Shown piece after piece: positions 8,536 to 16,408 of a stretch of 64,000 bases of DNA. The notes under the pieces are model-generated. The model did no database searches. It was not told the DNA's origin and saw nothing but the letters and a program-made list of their open reading frames with translations. The stretch is from positions 124,001-188,000 of the forward strand of contig OZ244812.1 of assembly GCA_965220205.1 (NCBI GenBank), read 5' to 3'. Numbering within the stretch: the first letter of the stretch is position 1; the number at the start of each line of letters is the position of its first letter. The stretch comes from G965220205 sp965220205 (GTDB taxonomy: Bacteria; Chloroflexota; Dehalococcoidia; Lucifugimonadales; Australimonadaceae). Both the position numbers and the translations under genes were made by a program.

Positions 8536-8817
8536 TCACGACTCGCGGCGTTGCGCGTATTCGCGAAGGGCGCGGTTGATGTCCGTCTGATAGCCGCGCC
8601 CGCCTTGGGCGTGCGCCTTGAACCACGTCACGACGTCGGCGTCCAGTCGCAGCGTGACCTGCCGCTTCACAGGCCGGTAGAACACGCCTCGTCGGGCGTC
8701 CGACCAGTCGAGGAGCTCGGGGACGTCCGTCGTGTCGATCCGGGCATCGGGCAGCCTCGCCAGAGTCTCGATCTCAGACCTCTGCTCCACCGTCAGCTCA
8801 GCAACCCCCTTTTTCAT
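8536..8817 (-). CDS. brnA: BrnA-family antitoxin
   Basis: 93 residues from ATG at 8817 (MKKGVAELTVEQRSEIETLA). The C-terminal half is the BrnA signature: RPVKRQVTLRLDADVVTWFK followed by GRGYQTDINRALREYA, a ribbon-helix-helix unit that binds the operator with the toxin. The start overlaps the end of brnT by 20 nt, as usual for brnTA, where toxin precedes antitoxin. The upstream open extension in this frame (to 8916) is the second frame of the broken brnT. Confidence 0.85.
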   Translation of the reverse strand: MKKGVAELTVEQRSEIETLARLPDARIDTTDVPELLDWSDARRGVFYRPVKRQVTLRLDADVVTWFKAHAQGGRGYQTDINRALREYAQRRES

Positions 8818-9080
8818 AAGCGTTCCTTTCACGACCGGTCGCCTTTCGTGCGCTGATGATCCGTCCGGCCTCATCGCCAAGCTCCGGGTCTGCTCTGGCC
8901 ATGTATGGACGACCATCCAACCACTGTGCCCATCGTTCCCATCGTTCGCCAGCGTTGTTCATACGGATAAGGGTCCTCACGCGTAGCGGCGAACGGATCA
9001 TCGAAGACAAGTACGGCAGTCTCGAAACCAAGACCGTGACTCCGCCGATTCGTCTCGCTCTTGACCGGGTCCCATTCCAC
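8798..9080 (-). pseudogene. brnT: BrnT-family RNase toxin, broken by two apparent frameshifts
   Basis: Three frames together give one BrnT protein. From GTG at 9080: EWDPVKSETNRRSHGLGFE and VFDDPFAATREDPYPYEQRW. Then VVHTWPEQ in the next frame, then DPELGDEAGRIISARKATGR to the stop at 8798 in the third. One missing base near 8914 (GGATGG instead of GGATTGG) and one near 8890 (CAGACC instead of CAGGACC) restore the whole family sequence. Both are homopolymer shortenings, so sequencing error is more likely than true inactivation. Confidence 0.75.
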
Positions 9081-9206
9081 CGCGGCGGCCCACTTTCCCT
9101 CAGCGGCCCCTGCTCTGTCATTACATGATTGTAGTTACAGTAGACGCGATGTCAATACTCAGATGAGGCGACGGGGCTGGCGAGCGCTCCACCCCCGCCC
9201 CCACCC

Positions 9207-9893
9207 CTACGTCATCAAGAAGACGGCGAAATCCAGCACGGGGCCGAAGATGAACCTCAGCGGGCTGTAGTTGGTGAGGATGGAGACGCCGATGACGGCG
9301 AGGAGCACGATGGGGCCGATGAGCTGAAGTTTCGCGACGGTGGGGAGCAGGGCGCGCGGAGCGATGCCCGCGAGGATGCCGCCGCCGTCGAGCGGGGGCA
9401 CCGGCAGCAGGTTGAAGACGGCGAGGATCAGGTTCAGCAGAACGCTGAGTGTCGCGACGAGGGTCAGCCAGCCGAGCACGTCGATGGCGCCCAACGAGCC
9501 GCGGTTGAAGTTGCTCGGTTCGAGGAGCCCCGACTGGAAGAGCGACGCGAACGCGAGGGCCAAGACGACATTGGCGGCGGGGCCGGCGAAGGACACGATG
9601 GCCATGCCCAGGCGTCCGCTCCTGAGCCGGCGGGGGTCCACGGGGACGGGCTTCCCCCAACCGAAGCCGACGATGAAGAGCATGACCGTTCCGGCCGGGT
9701 CGAGGTGCGCCTTGGGGTTGAGGGTGAGGCGCCCCAAGCGGGTGGCGGTGAGATCGCCCTGCCGGTTGGCGGCGAAGGCGTGGGAGAACTCGTGGAACGT
9801 GACGCCGATCAGGAGCGCGGCTGAGACTGCGGACATCCACACGAAGAAGGCGCGCGGGGCGTCGAATAGGAGGTCGCTGTTGGCGAGAAGCAT
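9207..9893 (-). CDS. M50-family (site-2 protease type) membrane metallopeptidase
   Basis: 228 residues with about five or six hydrophobic segments. The zinc site is HEFSH (His34, Glu35, His38) in a membrane helix, and the third ligand lies in NLLPVPPLDGGG (Asp169), the LDG motif of S2P proteases. No PDZ domain is seen, as in short bacterial and Chloroflexota members (YwhC/FtsH-associated type). Substrate unknown; the family cuts membrane anchors of regulators or small peptides. An R2 repeat lies just upstream. Confidence 0.88.
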   Translation of the reverse strand: MLLANSDLLFDAPRAFFVWMSAVSAALLIGVTFHEFSHAFAANRQGDLTATRLGRLTLNPKAHLDPAGTVMLFIVGFGWGKPVPVDPRRLRSGRLGMAIVSFAGPAANVVLALAFASLFQSGLLEPSNFNRGSLGAIDVLGWLTLVATLSVLLNLILAVFNLLPVPPLDGGGILAGIAPRALLPTVAKLQLIGPIVLLAVIGVSILTNYSPLRFIFGPVLDFAVFLMT

Positions 9894-9938
9894 ATCGAGC
9901 TAGGAACCTCTGAACAATGAGCTGATGCTCTCAGCAGG

Positions 9939-9980
9939 CCCCCTCCTCAATCCTCCCCCGCAGGCAGACGGGGGAGGAGG
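9939..9980 (-). repeat. Dispersed repeat R2, copy 1
   Basis: In minus orientation: CCTCC, TCCCCC, a short spacer, then GGGGGAGGATTGAGG. The C and G runs form a hairpin. Other copies: 19215, 33291, 33342 and 47351. Lies between the M50 protease start and the next gene's 3' end, where it could act as a transcription barrier. Confidence 0.7.
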
Positions 9981-9997
9981 AGTAAGAGCGGGTGGGG

Positions 9998-10786
9998 CTA
10001 CGGATCGTCGTCCCAATCGTCATCGTCGGGGTCCGGCTCGCGCCGGCGCCGTTCGGGCGCGGCGGGGGCGCTGGGGGAGGGCAGGGTCGCGGTGGAGCGG
10101 CGGCGCTGACGCTCGGGCGGCTGATGCGGCAACGCCAGTAGCGCCTCGCGGCATGCGCTCAGCTCGGCGGCGGCGCGTCCGGCGAGCCCGATGACAATCC
10201 CGGCCACGCCGACCTCCCGGAGCTGTTCGAGTTCGTCTTTGGCGGGCAGCGTCGAGAGTTGGGCCAGCAGCCATCGGGAGGTGACGCCGCGCACGCGTCC
10301 CAGCCGCATGAGCTGCCTGACGGTGAGCGAGTCGGCGTCGGCGAGAGAGACGAGGAAGGCGTCGACGGGGAGGTGCTCGATGGTGCGGAGCAGGCTGTCG
10401 TCGGCCTCGGGGACGATCTGCATCACGTTTGTGCGGTCCTCGCCGCCGAGCGCGCCAATCGGGGTGGCCTCGGAGGAGAAGACCTGGAAGTCGGCGCCAG
10501 GGTGGCCGCCAGGCTGCGCCTGCTCCCGCCACACGCCCACGGTCGTCTGTTTGAGCGCCTTGACGGCGCGGTCGATGTCCGCCTTCTTGGCGGGTTTCGC
10601 GGCCAGGACGATGACAGCGTCGAGGTCCGCTTCGGCGGCGAGTTGGGTCTGGGCGCTGTCTCCCGGGTCGACTGCCCCAAGCAACAGCAGCGGCGCGATC
10701 TTGGGGCGGGCGGGTCCCCTGCCGAATCCCAGGGGTTGGGCGGCGCCTCGCGATGCTTGCTCGAGTTTGTCCAACAGTTGGCCCAT
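9998..10786 (-). CDS. Hypothetical TIM-barrel-like protein with acidic tail
   Basis: 262 residues, starting MGQLLDKLEQASRGAAQPLG. Alternating hydrophobic strands and helices (DAVIVLAAKPAKKADIDRAV, VDAFLVSLADADSLTVRQLM, VAGIVIGLAGRAAAELSACR) suggest an alpha/beta barrel. The last 40 residues are Pro/Arg-rich and end in a run of Asp and Trp (DPDDDDWDDDP), probably disordered. No catalytic motif recognised; likely a lineage-specific conserved protein. Divergent from the pseudouridine synthase, 141 bp between starts. Confidence 0.6.
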   Translation of the reverse strand: MGQLLDKLEQASRGAAQPLGFGRGPARPKIAPLLLLGAVDPGDSAQTQLAAEADLDAVIVLAAKPAKKADIDRAVKALKQTTVGVWREQAQPGGHPGADFQVFSSEATPIGALGGEDRTNVMQIVPEADDSLLRTIEHLPVDAFLVSLADADSLTVRQLMRLGRVRGVTSRWLLAQLSTLPAKDELEQLREVGVAGIVIGLAGRAAAELSACREALLALPHQPPERQRRRSTATLPSPSAPAAPERRRREPDPDDDDWDDDP

Positions 10787-10927
10787 CTGCTCTCTTCCTT
10801 AGGCGCCGGCCTTGCAGCGCCACGACGTTGGGAGACCGCGCCGCCGCCAAGGCAGCGCGGGCGCCAGCATTCTAGCACGGGGCAGCTGAGCGCTCGGGAC
10901 GGTTGGCGGGCGTGATAGGCTGATGGC

Positions 10928-12046
10928 ATGGCTGATGCAGCGCGGCGTAAACCCCACGAGACGGCCCCCGATCTGACGTTGGTCAAGTACTTGGTCTCGG
11001 CCGGCGCCGGCTCGCGACGACACGTCGTGGAGCTCGTCGTCGTCGGCAAGGTCCGCGTCAACGGCGAGCGCGCCGAGAGCATTACGCTGCCCGTGAGCTC
11101 GCGCGACCGGGTCGAGGTGGAGGGCCAGACGGTCCGGGCCGCGTCGGCGCCCCCGGTCTACCTTCTGCTGAACAAGCCGCTCGGCTACCTCTCGACCGTG
11201 CGCGACGACCGCGGCCGCCCCACGGTCCTCGACCTCGTGCCGCAGGCCCGGCGAGCGCCGGGGCTCGTGCCCGCGGGGCGGCTCGACCTCGAAAGCTCCG
11301 GCCTCATGCTGTTGACCAACGACGGAGACCTGGTCTACCGCGTGACCCATCCGCGCTACGGCGTCCGGAAGGAATACCGTGTCCTGCTCGACTCGCCCGT
11401 GTCCCCAGGGACAGTGACGGCATTGCTGCGGGGCGTGCGGACTCCGATGGGGACGGCGACGGCGCTGGCGGTGCGAAGGGTTGCCCGGGACGCGGCGGTC
11501 CCGCTGTACCACGTGACGCTGGTGGAGGGGAAGAACCGCGAGGTGCGGCTCATGTTCCGGGCGGTCGGACGGCAGGTGGTGGAGCTTCAGCGGGTGCGCA
11601 TCGGGAGTCTCGGGTTGCGCGGGTTGCGTCCGGGGGAGTCGCGGGAGCTCACGACAATCGAGGTCCGCCGGCTGCGCCTGGACTCCCGGGGGCAAATGGG
11701 CCCGCCGGCCCGAGGCCGCAGCCGAAGTCCCGGCGCCGCGCGGTCGCCGCGGCCGCCTAGTCGGGGCGCACCGCCGTCTAGTAGGGGTGGGCCGCCCGCC
11801 AGTGGGAGCGCCCCACCGCCCAGCCGGAGTGGGCCCGCCAGTAGGGGAGCGCCGCCGCCTAGCAGAGGTGGGGTGCCGGCCAGTAGGGGAGCGCCGTCGC
11901 CTAGCAGGGGTGGGCCGCCGGCCAGTAGGAGCGGCCCGCCGCCCAGCCGGGGTGGGCCGCCGGCCAGCAGGAGCGGCCCGCCGCCCAGCCGGGGTGGGCC
12001 GCCGCCTAGTAGGAACGCGCCGCGACCGCGCCGCCGGTCGCGTTGA
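10928..12046 (+). CDS. RsuA/RluB-type pseudouridine synthase with long repetitive tail
   Basis: 372 residues. An N-terminal S4 RNA-binding domain (about 18-70, LVKYLVSAGAGSRRHVVELV) precedes the catalytic domain with GRLDLESSGLMLLTNDGDL, where Asp120 is the nucleophile. KEYRV and GKNREVRLMF are further family motifs. The family modifies uridines in 16S or 23S rRNA; the exact site is not readable. Residues about 258-372 are an unusual disordered tail of Pro, Ser, Arg and Gly built from repeats such as PPPSRGGPPASRSG (period about 14 residues). Such RG/SR tails can bind RNA. Confidence 0.88.
   Translation: MADAARRKPHETAPDLTLVKYLVSAGAGSRRHVVELVVVGKVRVNGERAESITLPVSSRDRVEVEGQTVRAASAPPVYLLLNKPLGYLSTVRDDRGRPTVLDLVPQARRAPGLVPAGRLDLESSGLMLLTNDGDLVYRVTHPRYGVRKEYRVLLDSPVSPGTVTALLRGVRTPMGTATALAVRRVARDAAVPLYHVTLVEGKNREVRLMFRAVGRQVVELQRVRIGSLGLRGLRPGESRELTTIEVRRLRLDSRGQMGPPARGRSRSPGAARSPRPPSRGAPPSSRGGPPASGSAPPPSRSGPASRGAPPPSRGGVPASRGAPSPSRGGPPASRSGPPPSRGGPPASRSGPPPSRGGPPPSRNAPRPRRRSR
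11756..12030 (+). repeat. Low-complexity coding repeat in the pseudouridine synthase tail
   Basis: Repeated words such as GGGGTGGGCCGCC and AGTAGGGGAGCGCC recur with periods of roughly 21 and 42 bases. The copies keep the reading frame. It is likely to expand and contract by slippage, always in multiples of three if function is kept. Confidence 0.7.
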
Positions 12047-12092
12047 TTGTCGAACCGACGACCGGAGTGGCGGACTCGAGTGGGATGAGACG

Positions 12093-12464
12093 ATGAGCGA
12101 GGCGAGTGGAACGGGCGCTGAATCGAACGCACTGGCGCCGGTCGGACCGGCGGGGATTGCACGGCGCGGTCACAACGCGCCTGTGGCGGGTAGGGGAGCG
12201 CGGGCGTTGGCGCGGCTCGTCGGGCGCTCCGCGGTGCGGCGCGCGGCATTTGCGGGAGTGGCGTTCGGCGCCGGCTTCCAGCTGAGCAGGATGTTGAGGG
12301 GAGCACAGCTGCCCGAGGCGGCCTCGACCGCCAGGGACGTGCTTCGCGTCGCCGCAGGCGGCGATCCCGTGGCGGAGGGACGGCTCGCCGGTCAGTGGGT
12401 CCGCGAGACGATTACGATCGTCGTCGGCATACCGGGGACCCGCAGGCGGCGCGGGAGAAACTAG
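12093..12464 (+). CDS. Hypothetical protein, Ala/Gly/Arg-rich
   Basis: 123 residues from ATG at 12093 (MSEASGTGAESNALAPVGPA). The frame is open far upstream inside the repeat tail of the previous gene, but that part is a shadow. Residues about 55-70 (FAGVAFGAGFQLSRM) could be an amphipathic or short membrane helix. The C-terminus is basic (GTRRRRGRN). Not recognised. It follows the pseudouridine synthase by 46 bp on the same strand. Confidence 0.45.
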   Translation: MSEASGTGAESNALAPVGPAGIARRGHNAPVAGRGARALARLVGRSAVRRAAFAGVAFGAGFQLSRMLRGAQLPEAASTARDVLRVAAGGDPVAEGRLAGQWVRETITIVVGIPGTRRRRGRN

Positions 12465-12474
12465 GCCTGCGAGC

Positions 12475-12921
12475 CTACCGTACGCGCTCGGCGACGTTCT
12501 CGCCGAACTCCTTCATCAGGGCGTCGGCCTTGCGCTTGATGATGCCCTGGCCGAACTCGCCCAGCTTGCCCATGACGTGGGCCTCGGAGTCGACGATGAG
12601 CTCCGACGAGTTGTCGCCGCTCGCTTCGACGGCCATGTTGATGCGGACGCGTACGCTGCCGGGCACGCGCTTGTCGGCGGCCTCGCCGCTCAGCGCGATC
12701 CGCCGCTCCTCAGCGCTGACGCTGTCCACGGCCATCTTGCCGTTCAGCGCGAGCGATACGGGCCCGACCCTCACCTTGACGACGCCGGTGTAGGCGCCGT
12801 CGCCGGACTGCGCCACGTCGGCGGCGCCGGGGATGCATGAGCTGACGGCGGGCACGTCGCTGACGACGTTCCACAGGAGTCCGGGGTCGGCGTTGACGGT
12901 GTAGCGGTAGTGGAAGTCCAT
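12475..12921 (-). CDS. CoxG-like SRPBCC-domain protein
   Basis: 148 residues from ATG at 12921 (MDFHYRYTVNADPGLLWNVV). One SRPBCC (START-like) ligand-binding fold with family elements PGAADV, YTGVVKVRVGPVSLALNGKM and a C-terminal helix IIKRKADALMKEFGENVA. CoxG proteins accompany CO- and aldehyde-dehydrogenase-type molybdenum enzymes, where they help membrane anchoring or maturation, but no cox genes are nearby, so function here is open. Confidence 0.8.
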   Translation of the reverse strand: MDFHYRYTVNADPGLLWNVVSDVPAVSSCIPGAADVAQSGDGAYTGVVKVRVGPVSLALNGKMAVDSVSAEERRIALSGEAADKRVPGSVRVRINMAVEASGDNSSELIVDSEAHVMGKLGEFGQGIIKRKADALMKEFGENVAERVR

Positions 12922-13012
12922 GGGCGTCCTAGAAGATGTCGGGGAGTGCGTAGCGGGCGGGATGATACGGCGCCGCCGAGGGGCGGGCAAGCGATGGCGG
13001 GCGCAGGCGGGC

Positions 13013-14230
13013 TCACGCGGCGATGCGTGGTTTCAACGCCTCGTCGCGCAACGCCCGCGCCTTCTCCGCCAGAAGGCGGATGTGGTCGAGCACCTCGTTG
13101 AGCGAGCCGGACAGGTCGAGCGCGGCGACCTCCAGCCGTTTGCCGGAGTGACGCACCGTATACGTCGCAGCGTCCGCCTCGCCCTCCGCGTAGACGAGCA
13201 GGCCTCCCGGCAGGTCGAGCGCCGTGACGTAGGCGAGCATCTGGTAGAGGTCGGCGTTGGGTACACGTTCATTGGCGATGTTCTTGTACTTGGCGTCGCC
13301 CACGAACACGCAGCGGGCGCCATCCCGCCAAACGAGATCCGGCCTGAGACTCACTTTGCCGCCCTCGTCGAGCGAGTCGATGCCGCTCTCCCCGAACCTG
13401 TCCTTGGAGACGCCCAGCTCCTCCCGGAGCGCGACTGTCACGAACTCCTGAAAGAGCTTGTTCATATCCACGAGGAATCCCGGTGCGCGCACTGTTCCCC
13501 GTTCGGCCTGGTACTCGCTGTGCCGCAGCACCATCCTCGACAGCGCGACGACCTCCCGGTAGTGCGCGTTCAGCCGGTCGAACTCGACCACTGGCACATG
13601 CGCGGGCGGGAACTCGACGAGCGAGACGTTGTCGAGCGTCCCCGCGATTCGCCCCAGGCCGTTGCGCGCTGCCGGCAAGCGCAGTTGCATCCGCCCCAAC
13701 CGGCGCGTCGCCGCCTTCACGAGCCGGTTCGCCGTGATGTCGTCGGTGAACTCGTCGTATCGCACCTCGACCGGCAGCGGGACGCCAAATCTCCGCCGTA
13801 TCTGCTCGTCGAACCGGATGCGCCCGCGCACCGTGTACAGCGCCTCCTCTCGGGTGAGGTACCCATGCAGCAGCCCGCGCGAGAACGCGCGTTGGGCCGC
13901 CGACGCAAGCGCGAGGGCTAGGAAGTCGGGCAGGGCCGTCTCCTCAGGGAAGTCGGAATCGCGCGGCTGGAGCTTGACCCGATCGAACGCGTAGCACGCC
14001 AGCGAAAGCAGCTTCGGGACGCCTATCTTGGGTTTGATGCGGACGGACAGACCGTCGATTTCGACCGCGCCGACGGTGGAGCCGGGCGTGAGGTAGTATT
14101 GGGCTCCCGTGCTGTTGACATCGTCGCGCTCTATAGTGAGCGAGGGAATCTCCCGCAGCGCGTAGCGCTGGTCCTCCGACAGAGTGTGCGGACCGCTCCG
14201 CTCGTACTCCTGAAGGTTAAGCTGGCCCAT
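13013..14230 (-). CDS. mcrC: McrC-family nuclease subunit of a modification-dependent restriction system
   Basis: 405 residues from ATG at 14230; a GTG directly before it is an alternative. The N-terminal half (ITANRLVKAATRRLGRM, DFLALALASAAQRAFSRGLL) is the McrC region that docks on the McrB ring. The C-terminal half holds the PD-(D/E)xK nuclease: SLRPDLVWRD then CVFVGDAKYKN (about residues 295-316), with Asp and DxK intact. It overlaps the mcrB end by 14 nt, so synthesis is coupled. McrC cuts DNA when McrB has bound modified DNA and translocates with GTP. Confidence 0.9.
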   Translation of the reverse strand: MGQLNLQEYERSGPHTLSEDQRYALREIPSLTIERDDVNSTGAQYYLTPGSTVGAVEIDGLSVRIKPKIGVPKLLSLACYAFDRVKLQPRDSDFPEETALPDFLALALASAAQRAFSRGLLHGYLTREEALYTVRGRIRFDEQIRRRFGVPLPVEVRYDEFTDDITANRLVKAATRRLGRMQLRLPAARNGLGRIAGTLDNVSLVEFPPAHVPVVEFDRLNAHYREVVALSRMVLRHSEYQAERGTVRAPGFLVDMNKLFQEFVTVALREELGVSKDRFGESGIDSLDEGGKVSLRPDLVWRDGARCVFVGDAKYKNIANERVPNADLYQMLAYVTALDLPGGLLVYAEGEADAATYTVRHSGKRLEVAALDLSGSLNEVLDHIRLLAEKARALRDEALKPRIAA

Positions 14231-16103
14231 CACTCACGTTGCCCTGATTGCCGGTGCCGTCGTTGCCGTTGGCCTCCGGCTCGGCGGTCTGTTGGGCTGG
14301 CTCACTATCGCCCTCGCCGCTCCCAAGAATCTGATCGAGTTCGTACTCCTTCAGAAGGTCGTGCCGCCATTCCAGGTGTTCCTCGACGTAGGGCAGAACG
14401 CTGTGCTCCCATATGCGGCGGAAGCGAGCTTCGTCGAGGCCCTCCTTCATGAAGTGACTTGGCCCGATGACGGCGTTCCAACCGTTCAATTTCGCGTTCG
14501 TCAGTTTCAATGCGCGAACAACGCGTTCAGCCACACCATTTTCGGCGGGCGGGTGCTCGTCAAACCAGCGTTGGAGGATGTCTTTCACCGGCGGTTTGTT
14601 CGGGTGGAACTCCACGAAATAGAACCGTCGGCGCAGCGCAAGGTCGACCAAGGCGATGGACTGGTCGGCGGTGTTCATCGTCCCGATGATTTAGAGATTG
14701 GGCGGCAGCGAGAACGGCTTGTCGGAGTATAAGAGGTCCATTTCGCTGTCGCGGTACTCTAAGAGGAAGTACAACTCGCCGAAGACTTTGGCGAGATTGC
14801 CCCGGTTGATCTCGTCGATGATGAGGAAATGATTCTCGTCCGGCTCGTTGCGTGCCCGCTCCGCGGCTCTGTACAGCGGCCCGTCCCTGAGTTCGAATCC
14901 AGGTTGGTTGCCGGCGCTCACGACCACGGGCCGGAAACCCTGGACAAAGTCCTCGTAGGAGTAGGATGGGTGGAACTGCACGAGTGTCACACTGCCTTCC
15001 GAGCCGGCAAGGTACCTTGCCAGCGCTTGGGCGATGTAGGTCTTACCCACGCCGGGTGGACCCTGGAAGATGACTTGTTTCTTCTCATCCAGCAGGGCGT
15101 TGATCTCCTTGAGGAACGACGGAGCGAGTAAGAGGTCAGCCGCAAGGGAATCTAGGTCGCGTGGCACGGTGGCAGGTTTCGGGCCTGGGCGGTTCTGATA
15201 GACACTCCAAGCAACCGACTGGGCGTCGAGTTTGTGCCGCAATTTGAGCCCACGCTGGTCCGCTTCCTGAATGAACCGGTCAAAGAAGCCAAGGGCGTGC
15301 TCGTACAGAGCCGCTTCGTCGGCGTCTGTCGTGGGAGACCCGTAGTTCGTGCGGGTGTACGTCTCTTTCAGCCATCGAGTCCTGAACGGGGGATACTGTT
15401 CGGCGTCCAGTCCCATCAGGAAGATTGATATCACGTTCATACGAGTTCCAGCGCCGCGTAACTCGTCTTTGGGGAGTAGCTCACTAAACGCACGGATTCG
15501 CTCAGTGACCAGTTGGTCGCTACTCTCCCACAGGATTCGCAGGGCCTCCAAGACATCGTTCGGACGCGCGTCGAGCCATCGCTCGATTGGGTAGGCTTGG
15601 AAGTGTGTAATGAGGTTGTAAGTCTCGAAGACTAGAGCCTTGATTCGATCGATCCAATCATCCGCGCCGGATAACACAGCAGTCCGTGCGTTTGCGCCCA
15701 ATTCCCCCACTGCCAGCTTGTAATTGATTTCATCTTCGTCAAGCCGTCCGCTGTCAACGTACCGCCGTGCTAGTTCGACGAACTCGTCCCATGGAGTGCG
15801 AGAAGAGTTGCTGGGCCACGCGTTGTTGACCACGAGCGCCCGCTCATGCAGCGAGTAGCTGTTGAGCGTATGGATGGCTCGATTCTTGCCCGTCCCATCC
15901 TGCATTTGGACGAATCCGAATCCGTGAGACCGCCCGGTCTCACGGTCGAAATGGATGAATACGTCCGTTACATGTCCTGCCCGTAAGAAGAGGCTACGGA
16001 GCTCGTCTCGTGTTGTGCTGAATGGGATGTTGCCTACATACAGGCGGTTCTTGTAATAGTCAGGCCCCCGTTCTTGTGATTGGGGAATTGTCGGTTCGGT
16101 CAT
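14217..16103 (-). pseudogene. mcrB: McrB-family GTPase with N-terminal RRM domain, interrupted by an in-frame TAA
   Basis: Start ATG 16103 with a strong RBS (GGAGGAGGGC). Residues 19-96 are a clear RRM: RNP2 LYVGNI (21-26) and RNP1 HGFGFVQM (60-67). Residues about 97-335 are a helical region containing MNVISIFLMGLDAEQYPPFR, found in other McrB-like proteins. The GTPase core has Walker A GPPGVGKT (348-355), Walker B FLIIDEINRGN (426-436) and GTMNTAD (474-480). TAA at 14691-14693 replaces the codon expected for Tyr in LPPNL(Y)IIGTMNTAD. Without it the protein would be 628 residues. The frame is otherwise intact on both sides, and an ATG (Met476) lies 12 nt after the stop. Confidence 0.85.
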
Positions 16104-16147
16104 GCCCTCCTCCGCCGGTGAATCTATAGTGCATGATGCCCCCACGC

Positions 16148-16408
16148 CTACGGCAACGGCTCAATCGGGCCTAACGGCTCCTCGCGGGTCCTGCGCTCCC
16201 AGGCTTCTTGCAACTCTTCCCGGTGGAGCGACGCCCATTTCACCACGAGTCGGTGCACTCGTGGGTGGAGGCGGCCCTGAACGACTTGCAGTGTGTCCAT
16301 CTGGACCTTTGCCCACTGTCCTCCGTAGGCGGTGTGAAAGTGCGGAGGGCCGTGGTCGTCGTAGAACATACAGATGGTGATTCCGTAGAAGCGGGATAGC
16401 TCAGGCAT
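16148..16408 (-). CDS. DUF4160 family protein
   Basis: 86 residues. It has the family signature: PELSRFYGITICMFYDDH, GPPHFHTAYGG and a C-terminal helical part RVHRLVVKWASLHREELQEAW. DUF4160 proteins usually pair with DUF2442 proteins in toxin-antitoxin-like two-gene units of unproven function. Here the DUF2442 domain is carried by the upstream gene, whose end overlaps this start by 8 nt, and mcrB follows 44 bp later. So it looks like part of the McrBC operon. Confidence 0.88.
   Translation of the reverse strand: MPELSRFYGITICMFYDDHGPPHFHTAYGGQWAKVQMDTLQVVQGRLHPRVHRLVVKWASLHREELQEAWERRTREEPLGPIEPLP

Noticed and set aside
11787..12092. N-terminal extension of the gene at 12093
   Set aside because: Second frame of the low-complexity tail of the pseudouridine synthase gene; not an independent coding sequence.
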